18,501 bases of DNA, taken from the NCBI GenBank assembly GCA_905195005.1, contig CAJJUC010000026.1, positions 1-18,501 on the forward strand. The letters run 5' to 3'. The position numbers were made by a program, and so were the translations under genes. Of this stretch, positions 7,831 to 16,000 are shown in pieces. The notes below the pieces were generated by a model. That model had not been told where the DNA came from, made no database searches, and was given only the letters and a program-made list of their open reading frames with translations. This stretch comes from an uncultured Eubacteriales bacterium. GTDB lineage: Bacteria; Bacillota; Clostridia; UMGS1883. Positions within the stretch are counted from its first letter, which is position 1, and each line of letters starts with the position of its first letter.

Positions 7831-9516
7831 CCTGAAACCTATGTAAGCTATGAACATGTAAGCAATGCGGATGAAAGAAGGATTGAAACGGGTTATAACA
7901 GCTATGGAATAACGGAATCATCCGTGCTTTTAAATGGCGGGAAGGTAATCGCTTCGGGTGCGGAGATTGCACGCAATATAACGCCCTATGATGAGGAAAC
8001 AGTCAAAATAAGCGAAATTCACGGTTATATTTATAAGCTGACGGTTGATATGAATTGCAATATTGTTTCAATCGAGCAGCGCCAAAAAGCAGGCAGCATA
8101 ACGAACGCGCCGTACGATATTATAACAAGGAGTATCGGCGATATTTCGTTCGGCGATAGCACTCAGTATATATACGCCGAGTATGACAACAGCCGTGATG
8201 AATTGTACAATATTAGCAGCCGCGGATTTGCGCTTGAAAACGGTGCAAATTACGATGTTGATTATTTTTCCGAAAACGGAGAAATAGTTGCGGCAATTGT
8301 AAGCCGCCGCCTTGCACCGCCGAATTACGGGCTTGTTCTTGCAGTTGATAAGATAAGCGGTATTAACGACGGTTATGTAATGCAGGTTATGCTGGCGGAC
8401 GGAACGAGCAAGATTTATGAGCTTGCTTCAAATGCTAAGTATTATGATAAAGACGGCAGAAATGTCGCGTATGGTGACAAAACAACTGCAATGCGAGTTG
8501 CGGAGCTTATCAGCGAGCAGAGTGCAGGTGTCAATTTAGGTGCGCAGGCTGTTAAAACGACACCCCGAACGCTGGCAAATGCATTGTTTAATTTCACATT
8601 CAGCAACGGAAAAATAACAAGAATCAAGGCTCTTACGGGCGGTTATGTCAACTATCTCAATGTCAATACAAAGAGATACGATGCTGAATCAATGACATAC
8701 GGTGCGGCGGAGTTTAATGATAGTACTGTTGTGTTTGCAATTGACAGAAAATATGATGAAACCGCCGAAATCAAGGATGATGACGTGAAAATCGGAAAGA
8801 TTTCCGATTTCTTCAATGACGGTGATGATTGCCTCAGCTTCATCGCACTTGACGAACACAAGGGGATTTGCCGCGCGGTTATCGGATTTGACATCATGGA
8901 AGATGTTCCGGAAAATTCCGATGCGGTTATAATCACCGGTATAAGAAGCGTGACATATAACGGTGACAATGCCGTTCAAATAACGGGTATACAGGGCGGC
9001 AATGAGGTGACGTATACAATCTATGACGAAGACGCTGACTATCTCAGCAGCGTTGCTCCCGAAAACCTTGCAAAGGGCGACGTTATCCTTGTCGGAACAC
9101 CTGACGGGGAAAATGTTGTCAGCAATTTCAAAACGCTTTACCGGGCAGACAGAACAGGAGCCTTAGGCACCCTGGATGCCGATGCCGCGAAAGGTGACGC
9201 TAAGGACAGCATTTACAATGCAGTCGCTAACCTGGACGCTGACAGGACTAAGGATTCTAACAACAAGTTCTTTCTTGATGCTGATGTCAAAAACGATCAT
9301 GGAATGTTTGCTCCCGCAGTTGACGGCATAGGCATGAGCTCTTACGCCAATTACACGCTGGCGGATTACACGGAAAGCACAAAAAACCCGGCAATCCGCA
9401 AGGCGTCTCCGATGATAGCGCTCAGCACGAACAGCGCATACAAAACGGTTGTGTTTGTCCGCGTGTATAATGACAAGCTCAGAGAGGTTGTCGCATACAG
9501 ATTCACGGCTGAATAA
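7321..9516 (+). CDS. 3' part of the same giant secreted-protein gene, in the next frame
   Basis: An open frame of 731 codons begins formally with GTG at 7321, but the first 13 or so codons are out-of-frame translation of the upstream part. Real homology starts at VRGGVKTSVIIYNE, just after the G run at 7356-7360. It carries the rest of module B, a linker and the complete module C, and ends YRFTAE before TAA at 9514-9516. Independent translation is unlikely: there is no promoter or convincing ribosome binding site, and no signal peptide. Joined to the upstream frame with one G removed, the product is 1983 residues. More than 2.1 kb without a stop after the break argues that the frame is still under selection, or that the break is recent, phase-variable or a sequencing error. 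Function unknown. Confidence 0.85.
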   Translation: MSITATARLLFTGVRGGVKTSVIIYNEDDDFTSTIYPDRLCGGDIIQLSEIRNNVAPDFVTIYNGELTENALGGDTENAVYNGFGNIASLKQGSITIDSAIMSGASEIVKAGAEIRLSPSAAVTVVGYVDGYKAEYVEALSSLSGVNAEKAYIRYKNGAAQDIVLFDTTQPETYVSYEHVSNADERRIETGYNSYGITESSVLLNGGKVIASGAEIARNITPYDEETVKISEIHGYIYKLTVDMNCNIVSIEQRQKAGSITNAPYDIITRSIGDISFGDSTQYIYAEYDNSRDELYNISSRGFALENGANYDVDYFSENGEIVAAIVSRRLAPPNYGLVLAVDKISGINDGYVMQVMLADGTSKIYELASNAKYYDKDGRNVAYGDKTTAMRVAELISEQSAGVNLGAQAVKTTPRTLANALFNFTFSNGKITRIKALTGGYVNYLNVNTKRYDAESMTYGAAEFNDSTVVFAIDRKYDETAEIKDDDVKIGKISDFFNDGDDCLSFIALDEHKGICRAVIGFDIMEDVPENSDAVIITGIRSVTYNGDNAVQITGIQGGNEVTYTIYDEDADYLSSVAPENLAKGDVILVGTPDGENVVSNFKTLYRADRTGALGTLDADAAKGDAKDSIYNAVANLDADRTKDSNNKFFLDADVKNDHGMFAPAVDGIGMSSYANYTLADYTESTKNPAIRKASPMIALSTNSAYKTVVFVRVYNDKLREVVAYRFTAE
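7356..7360 (+). other. Single-base frameshift site in a GGGGG run
   Basis: The upstream frame reads Tyr-Gly-Gly-Ser-Arg across TACGGGGGTTCGCGG and reaches TAA at 7395. With four G instead of five it reads Tyr-Gly-Val-Arg-Gly-Gly-Val-Lys, matching the VFGIRNGKE (module A) and ITGIQGGNE (module C) positions. One extra base is therefore present relative to the paralogous modules. Confidence 0.85.
8323..9513 (+). repeat. Internal protein module C of the giant secreted protein
   Basis: Residues 1587-1983 of the frame-corrected product. It begins NYGLVLAVDKISGINDGYVM, close to module A, has LNVNTKRYDAESMTYG at residue 1698 and VVSNFKTLY later, and ends at the C-terminus of the protein. The module starts are 560 (A to B) and 534 (B to C) residues apart, so the repeating unit includes a linker of roughly 165-170 residues. 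Confidence 0.85.
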
Positions 9517-9551
9517 GAATAACCGAAAAAGAAGCAACCGCGCAAAACCAA

Positions 9552-9733
9552 TGTGCCCCCTGTCAAGTAGACAGACTAAAAATCAAAAGAAATTACAAAT
9601 TGAATAGATTCTTTCTTTTCCCCCTGCTGCGCAGCAGGGGGAAATTTTCGTCATTTTGGCATAAAATAACCCCCTTAATGTAGTCTCGAAAACTTTTTGT
9701 TTTTCAAGTGTCTACTCTAAGGGGATTATATCA
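9552..9733. mobile_element. Possible IS3-type insertion-sequence remnant or MITE-like element without transposase
   Basis: The left end reads TGTGCCCCCTGTCAAGTAGA (9552-9571). The reverse complement of the right end reads TGATATAATCCCCTTAGAGT and continues AGACACTTG. Both share CCCC followed by AGTAGACA, and both begin TG, as IS3-family ends do. About 182 bases, no open reading frame of note. Read on the minus strand from the right end, an AAGGGGG about 7 bases before an ATG (9660-9658) resembles the start region of a lost orfA. A further diverged copy of the end motif, CCCCCTTAATGTAGTC, lies at 9670-9685. The flanks give no clear target duplication. Exact edges and family are inference. Confidence 0.4.
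9617..9644. terminator. Perfect 28-base palindrome, probable bidirectional terminator between convergent genes
   Basis: The arm TTTCCCCCTGCTGC (9617-9630) is followed directly by its exact reverse complement (9631-9644). As RNA it would form a hairpin of about 12 pairs closed by a GCGC loop. It lies between the end of the plus-strand gene (9516) and the end of the minus-strand antiporter gene (9764). On the plus strand the arm's final AAA is followed by TTTT (9645-9648); on the minus strand the following sequence is A/G-rich, so termination should be better in the plus direction. Confidence 0.6.
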
Positions 9734-9763
9734 AAATACGGTGCAGCCGGCTGTTTTTTTAGG

Positions 9764-11368
9764 TTATTCTATAGGCTTGCTGCGAAGTACCGAACGCATG
9801 ATAAACAGGAAGCCCAGTGTTATCGCCGTGCCGAGAAGGAGCGGCAGCCAAACATTCTGAACCATGCCTGCAACAATGTACATCACGAACGAAATTGCGG
9901 CAACTGTGATTGCATACGGAAGCTGCGTTGAAACGTGGTTTATATGATTGCACTCTCCGCCTGCGGACGACATGATTGTCGTGTCGGAAATGGGGGAGCA
10001 GTGGTCACCGCAAACAGCGCCTGCAAGGCAAGCCGACATTGCGATTATCAAAAGCTCGCTTTCGCGCGGGAATATGCCGACAACAATCGGAATCAGTATT
10101 CCGAACGTTCCCCATGATGTTCCCGTTGCAAACGAAAGTCCGCAGCCGACAAGGAAAATGATTGCCGGCAGGAAGTTTGCCAGTCCTTTTGCCGAGCCTT
10201 CCATAAGCCCTGCAACAAATGTGTCGGCTTCAAGAAGTCCGGTCATATTTTTAAGTGATGTTGCAAACGTCAGAATAAGGATTGCCGGAACCATGGCGAT
10301 GAAACCCTTGGGAATGCATTCCATTGATTCCTTGAACGAAACGATGCCTCGCAGCGCCATATATACGATTATGAGCACAAGCGCAACAAGACCGCCCATC
10401 GGAAGCCCGACGGTTGCATCCGTGTTGGCAAATGCGTTTACAAAGCTCTCGCCCGAGAAGAATCCGCCGACATATATAAGCGCAAGCACGCACATGATTA
10501 TGAGCAGAATAACCGGGAAAACAAGGTCGATAACCTTTCCCCTCGCGCAAGGCTCAGTTTTCTGCGCCTCCGCACGGTCGCCGCACGTATACAGATCGCC
10601 CTTTTCGGCAGCGTTGTATTCGTGAAGCCGCATCGGACCGTAATCAAACTGCATAAGGGAAATTGCGATGATGAACACGAAGGTGAAAAGCGAATAGAAG
10701 TTATAGGGTATTGTGCGGATGAAAAGCGCAAGCCCGTCGCTGCCCTCGATGTATCCCGAAACGGCAGCCGCCCATGACGAAATCGGCGCTATCATGCAAA
10801 CGGGTGCAGCCGTTGCGTCGATAAGATACGCAAGCTTCGCGCGCGAAATTTTGTGACCGTCCGTCACGGGGCGCATAACCGAGCCAACCGTCAGACAGTT
10901 GAAATAGTCATCGATAAATATAAGTACACCGAGCGCGAACGTTGCAAGCATTGCTCCGCTGCGCGTTTTTATGTTTTTCTTCGCCCATGCTCCGAATGCC
11001 GCGCTGCCGCCCGCCTTATTTACAAGCGCAACGATAATGCCGAGAATCACAAGAAATATAAATATTCCGGCAGTTCCCGAAACGGCTGCAATCAAGCCCT
11101 CGTTCACCATGTTGTCAAGCGCCTTGACCGGTGAAAAGTTTGCGGAAAAAAGTCCGCCGACAACAATTCCCACGAAAAGCGAGCTGTAAACCTCTTTCGT
11201 GATGAGCGCAAGCGCAATGGCGATAACCGGCGGCACAAGCGCCCAGAATGTGCCTGCCATTTTAATCGTTTCCTTTGCTTCGTCAGCCGCGAAAACGCCG
11301 CAAGGCATTGCCGCCGCCAGAATCAGCGCCGTGATAAGCGCCAATCCGATTCTTGAGTTTTTCTTCAA
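9764..11368 (-). CDS. nhaC: NhaC-family Na+/H+ antiporter
   Basis: A cytoplasmic-membrane secondary transporter expected to exchange Na+ for H+, or possibly an organic anion/proton pair as some NhaC-family members do. With the TTG start the product is 534 residues with about twelve hydrophobic segments. Family landmarks are FIDDYFNCLTVG (151-162), FATGTSWGTFGI (413-424) and GDHCSPISDTTIMSS (454-468). The open frame extends upstream to 11407, but GGGGAGG at 11377-11383 is 8 bases before the TTG at 11368, which encodes a plausible N-terminus (LKKNSRIGLALIT). Residues about 4-28 look like a cleavable signal peptide with GVFA before AD, ahead of the first transporter helix. It starts 16 bases after the comM stop and is probably cotranscribed and coupled with it. 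Ion specificity cannot be read from sequence. Confidence 0.9.
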   Translation of the reverse strand: MKKNSRIGLALITALILAAAMPCGVFAADEAKETIKMAGTFWALVPPVIAIALALITKEVYSSLFVGIVVGGLFSANFSPVKALDNMVNEGLIAAVSGTAGIFIFLVILGIIVALVNKAGGSAAFGAWAKKNIKTRSGAMLATFALGVLIFIDDYFNCLTVGSVMRPVTDGHKISRAKLAYLIDATAAPVCMIAPISSWAAAVSGYIEGSDGLALFIRTIPYNFYSLFTFVFIIAISLMQFDYGPMRLHEYNAAEKGDLYTCGDRAEAQKTEPCARGKVIDLVFPVILLIIMCVLALIYVGGFFSGESFVNAFANTDATVGLPMGGLVALVLIIVYMALRGIVSFKESMECIPKGFIAMVPAILILTFATSLKNMTGLLEADTFVAGLMEGSAKGLANFLPAIIFLVGCGLSFATGTSWGTFGILIPIVVGIFPRESELLIIAMSACLAGAVCGDHCSPISDTTIMSSAGGECNHINHVSTQLPYAITVAAISFVMYIVAGMVQNVWLPLLLGTAITLGFLFIMRSVLRSKPIE

Positions 11369-11376
11369 TTCATGTT

Positions 11377-11383
11377 CCTCCCC
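11377..11383 (-). promoter_or_regulatory. Ribosome binding site that fixes the TTG start of nhaC
   Basis: Minus-strand GGGGAGG lies 8 bases before TTG at 11368. An ATG at 11373 in another frame starts a two-codon ORF (ATG AAT TGA) whose stop overlaps the TTG, so the strong site must serve either that mini-ORF or the TTG; only the TTG leads into the antiporter. Confidence 0.6.
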
Positions 11384-11384
11384 A

Positions 11385-12911
11385 TTATCTGAAATATTTT
11401 CTGTCAAGGCTGCGATAGCCTATTGCCTCGGCAATATCCATTGTGTTTATATCCCTGCGTGCGTCCATATCGGCAATCGTGCGCGCAACCTTAAGAATAC
11501 GCGTGTATGCTCTTGCCGTCAGTCCGAGGTCGTCAAATGCTCTTTTAAGCATTTGGCTTTCCTCCTCGCCGACAGGGCAGTATTTCTCAACAAGCGCACC
11601 GCCGAGCTGCGCGTTCGTTGTAATACTCTCGTTTTTGTATCTCAGCGCCTGAATCCGCCTTGCGGCTTCAACGCGCTCCTTGATAACGGCGGAGCTTTCT
11701 CCGCGCGCCGCCTTCAAATCCCCGTATTTGACGGGTGCGGCTTCAAGCTGTATGTCGATTCTGTCAAGCATCGGTCCGCTGATTTTCCCGAGATACTTGT
11801 GCACATCGCTTTCCGAGCAGCGGCACCTTCCGCTGCCGTCGCCGTAATATCCGCAGCGGCAAGGGTTCAGCGCTGCGACAAGCATTGTGTTGCACGGGTA
11901 TGTATATGAACATGCCGACCGCGTCACAGTTATTTTTTTGTCCTCAAGCGGCTGTCGCATCGATTCAATAACGTCCTTGCGATACTCCGGGAACTCGTCA
12001 AGGAACAGCACCCCGTTATGCGCGAGCGATATTTCACCCGGACGCGCTTTTGAACCGCCGCCGACTATGCTTGCGGCGCTGGCAGTGTGATGCGGCGCTC
12101 TGAACGGCCGCTGTGCAATCAGCTGCCTGTTTTCCTCAAGCTCACCGGCAACAGAATAAATTTTCGTAACCTCAATTGCTTCGTCAAGCGTCATGTCGGG
12201 AAGAATTGTCGGAATCCTCCGCGCCGCCATTGATTTGCCGCTTCCGGGGCTTCCAATCATCAGCAGATTGTGACCGCCGCTGACCCCGACCTCAATTCCG
12301 CGGCGCAGCAGCTGCTGACCGCGCATGTCGGAAAAGTCAACGTCATATTCCGCCTCACGGTGGAAAATCCCCTCAATATCGCACTGAACGCGTTCAAGCG
12401 CTTTTTCGCCAGTCAGATGACAGTAAACATCTGCAAGACACCGCGCTCCGTATACCTCAATATCACCTGCAAGTGCAGCCTCATCCGCGTTTTGGCACGG
12501 AACGATTATCTTTCCGAAGCCGTGCTCTCTTGCGCACGCAGCTATCGACAAAACACCGCGCGCAGGGCGAAGCTCACCCGACAGTCCAAGCTCCCCGATA
12601 AGGATATATTCATTCAAATCGGCTTTCAGCTGACCCGTGCCCGCAAGCACCGAAACGGCGATCGGCAAATCGAACTGCGTTCCCTCTTTCCGCAAGTCGG
12701 CAGGCGCAAGATTAATAACGGCACGCTTCGCCGGAAACTCAAACGAGCTGTTGCGCAGCGCCGCGCGCACACGCTCCTTTGCCTCTTTAACGGTTGCGTC
12801 GGGCAGCCCGACAACATCAAAAGAAGGCAGACCGTTTGAAAAGTCCGCCTCAACAATCACAATATTACCGTCCAGTCCGGAAACGGCGCCGGTGAATACC
12901 TTGACAATCAT
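11385..12911 (-). CDS. comM: YifB/ComM-type Mg-chelatase-like AAA+ ATPase
   Basis: A 508-residue, full-length member of the family. Relatives act as hexameric helicases for branch migration during integration of transformed DNA (shown for ComM in Gram-negative bacteria); the role in Clostridia is inferred. Domains are an N-terminal Lon-substrate-like domain (about 1-170, with GLPSFDVVGLPDATVKEAKERVR), an AAA+ core with Walker A GSPGSGKS (220-227), RPFRAPHHTAS (268-278) and Walker B VLFLDE (301-306), and a C-terminal chelatase-like region with ARAYTRILKVARTIAD. NPCRCGYYGD (349-358) followed by CRC (363-365) is the family's cysteine cluster and may bind zinc. The ATG at 12911 has a moderate purine-rich site upstream and follows a promoter whose -10 ends 33 bases before it. 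The nhaC gene follows 16 bases after the stop. Confidence 0.94.
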   Translation of the reverse strand: MIVKVFTGAVSGLDGNIVIVEADFSNGLPSFDVVGLPDATVKEAKERVRAALRNSSFEFPAKRAVINLAPADLRKEGTQFDLPIAVSVLAGTGQLKADLNEYILIGELGLSGELRPARGVLSIAACAREHGFGKIIVPCQNADEAALAGDIEVYGARCLADVYCHLTGEKALERVQCDIEGIFHREAEYDVDFSDMRGQQLLRRGIEVGVSGGHNLLMIGSPGSGKSMAARRIPTILPDMTLDEAIEVTKIYSVAGELEENRQLIAQRPFRAPHHTASAASIVGGGSKARPGEISLAHNGVLFLDEFPEYRKDVIESMRQPLEDKKITVTRSACSYTYPCNTMLVAALNPCRCGYYGDGSGRCRCSESDVHKYLGKISGPMLDRIDIQLEAAPVKYGDLKAARGESSAVIKERVEAARRIQALRYKNESITTNAQLGGALVEKYCPVGEEESQMLKRAFDDLGLTARAYTRILKVARTIADMDARRDINTMDIAEAIGYRSLDRKYFR

Positions 12912-12944
12912 TAAGCAAGCCTGCCTTTACAGCTTTATGTTTTA

Positions 12945-12973
12945 ACTTTACCATAAAGGTCAGATTTTGTCAA
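12945..12973 (-). promoter_or_regulatory. Promoter of the comM-nhaC unit
   Basis: On the minus strand, TTGACA (12973-12968) matches the -35 consensus fully. An exact 17-base spacer is followed by TAAAGT (12950-12945), a four-of-six -10. This predicts a short leader of about 25 bases before the ATG at 12911. Confidence 0.65.
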
Positions 12974-13006
12974 TACTCGGCGGCATATTAAAAGTATTGT
13001 AATAAC

Positions 13007-13049
13007 AAAAAACGCGCCTGCCGGATTTTAAGCCGGCAGGCGCGTTTTT
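13007..13049 (-). terminator. Intrinsic terminator of the pyruvate:ferredoxin oxidoreductase gene
   Basis: A 12-pair GC-rich stem CGCGCCTGCCGG (read on the minus strand from 13044) with its complement at 13024-13013 and an 8-base loop. Six T follow on the minus strand (A run at 13012-13007). It begins right after the stop at 13051. The A run on the other side makes it potentially bidirectional, but no plus-strand gene ends here. Confidence 0.95.
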
Positions 13050-13050
13050 G

Positions 13051-16000
13051 TTATTTGTTTGCAAGCTCAACGAGATGAGCGTATTTCTTCTTCGCGTTTT
13101 CGGAAGCCTTCGCAAACAGCTCCTTAGCCCTTTCGGGGTTGCTGCGTGCAAGCGAATTATAACGAACCTCGTTCATTATAAATTCCTCATAGCTTTCGGT
13201 CGGCTCCTTGGAATCGAGCATAAATCCGTTTTTGCCGTCGGCAACAAGCCTGGGGTCATAGCGGAACAGATGCCAGTAGCCTGCCTGAACGGCTCTCTTT
13301 TCTTCCGTCTGAGCAATGCTCATTCCGCCCTTAATACCATGGTTGATACACGGAGCGTATGCAATGATGAGCGACGGACCGTGATAAGAGCCTGCCTCAA
13401 CAAATGCCTTCATGCACTGGTTGTAGTCAGCTCCCTGAGCAACCTGAGCAACGTATACATAACCATAGCTCATTGCGATTGCGGCAAGATCCTTTTTCTT
13501 AACCTCTTTGCCGGCAGCGGCAAATTTTGCAATTGCGCCGGTAGGAGTTGCCTTTGAGGACTGACCGCCCGTGTTGGAATAAACCTCAGTGTCGAATACA
13601 AGCACGTTCACGTCCTCGCCGCTTGCAAGAACATGGTCAAGTCCGCCGAAGCCGATGTCATATGCCCAGCCGTCACCGCCGAACACCCAAACGGATTTTT
13701 TGGAGAGATATTCCTTGTCCTTAAGAATTGCGGCAGCCTCGGGCGTGTTCATATCCGAAAGAAGCTTGATGAGCTCGGCAGCGGCAACCTTGTTGTCGGA
13801 GGAGCTGTCCCTTGTGTCAAGGAATTTATCGATAACGCCCTTTGCTTTGTCATCGGCAGTTTCCTTAATTGCTTCAACCTTGGAAATAAGGTCTGCGCGG
13901 AGCGTTTCCTGCGCAAGATGCATTCCGTAACCGTACTCTGCGTTATCCTCAAACAGGGAGTTTGCCCATGCCGGACCTTCGCCTGCGGCATTTGTTGTGT
14001 AAGGAGTGGACGGCGAGCTTCCGCCCCAGATGGACGAGCAGCCTGTTGCGTTTGCAATATACATTCTGTCGCCGTAAAGCTGCGTTACAAGCTTTGCATA
14101 AGGTGTTTCGCCGCAGCCTGCGCACGCGCCGGAGAATTCAAGCAGCGGCTGCTTGAACTGGCTGCCCTTGACGGTTGTTTCCTTGAATTTCTCGGAAACC
14201 TCGGGCTTTGCCGGAATCGTCACGGCATAATCAAACACTGCCTGGCGTGCTTCCTGCGTTTCGAGCGGCTTCATTTCAAGCGCTTTTGCACCCTTCTTTC
14301 CTGGGCACACATTCACGCAGGAGCCGCAGCCCGTACAGTCGAGCACGGAAACTGCCATTGCGAAATAAAGTCCGTTCATAGCCGTCATATTCACATAATT
14401 CGTGTCCTCGGGAGCATTCTTCGCCTCGTCCTCCGTGAGAACAACGGGGCGGATACAGCCGTGCGGACATACGAATGAACAGAAGTTACACTGAATGCAG
14501 TTCTCCCCGTTCCATGCCGGAACATCGATTGCAATTCCGCGCTTCTCAAAGGCTGCGCTTCCGAGCGGAACCTCGCCGTCAACATACGGCTCAAACGCGG
14601 AAACGGGGAGCTTCATTCCTTCAAACGCGTTGATGGGATGAAGGATGTTGTTAACATACTCAACAAGTCGACCCTTGCCGTCAACATGAATTGAAAGATT
14701 CTCATCCTTGGCATTTTTCCATTCGGCGGGAACATCAACCTTAACAACGCGCTGCGCGCCCATGTCGATAGCGTCGTGATTCATCTTAACGATGGCTTCA
14801 CCCTTTTTGCTGTAGGATGCCGTTGCAGCGTCCTTCATGTATTTGATTGCGTCCTCGGCAGGAATGATATTTGCAAGCTTGAAGAATGCAGACTGAAGAA
14901 CCGTGTTGATTCTGCTGCCGAGACCGATTTCCTTGCCGATTTGAACACCGTCGATTACATAGAACTGAATGTTATTTTCTGCAATATAACGCTTAACCTG
15001 TCCGGGAATATGAGTGTCAAATTCCTCCGGGGTTGTCCAGGGGCAGTTCAAAAGGAACACGCCGCCGGGCTTAACATCGCTTACCATGTCGTACTTTCTG
15101 ATGTATGAAGCCTTATGACATGCAACAAAGTCAGCCTTGTTGATAAGATACGTGCTTGTGATTTTCGCATTGCCGAAGCGCAGGTGCGAAACCGTAAGAC
15201 CGCCCGACTTCTTGGAATCGTAATCAAAGTAAGCCTGAACGTTCATGTCGGTGTGGTCGCCGATAATTTTAACGGAGTTCTTGTTTGCGCCGACAGTTCC
15301 GTCCGCACCGAGTCCCCAGAATTTGCAGCTGGTGATTTTGTCGGAGGTTGTGTCGGGGTTTTCAGTGATTTCGAGCGAAAGGTGCGTAACATCATCGTTA
15401 ATGCCGATGGTGAAATGCTCCTTGTCTTTGTTCTTGTAAACGGCGATTATCTGCGCCGGAGTGGTGTCCTTTGAGCCAAGTCCGTAACGTCCGCCGAAAA
15501 TATCAACGTTTGCAAACTTGCTTCTGCGGAGTGCCGCGCAAACATCAAGATAAAGCGGCTCTCCGACAGCTCCGCATTCCTTTGTTCTGTCAAGCACGCT
15601 GATTTTCTTAACGGATTCGGGAATAGCTTCAATAAGATGCTTTGCACTGAACGGACGGTAAAGCCTTACCTTTACCACACCGACCTTTGCGCCGTTTTTG
15701 TTAAGATAGTCAACCGTTTCCTCAATCGTGTCGCAAACGCTGCCCATTGCAATGATAACATGCTCTGCGTCAGCCGCGCCGTAGTAGTTGAACAGCTTGT
15801 AATCCGTTCCGATTTTTTCGTTTACCTTGTTCATGTAATCAAGGCAGATTTCGGGAACGGCGTCGTAATATTTATTGTTTGCTTCCTTTGCCTGGAAGAA
15901 AACATCGGGATTCTGCGCCGTGCCGCGCTGCGCCGGGTGCTCGGGATTCAGGCTGCGGCGCCTGAAAGCGTCAACCGCGTCAAAATCAAGCATATCCGAA

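Noticed and set aside
9741..9758. GTGCAGCCGGCTG followed by seven T as a plus-strand terminator
   Set aside because: CAGCCGGCTG has no room for a loop without cutting the stem to about three pairs; too weak to call.
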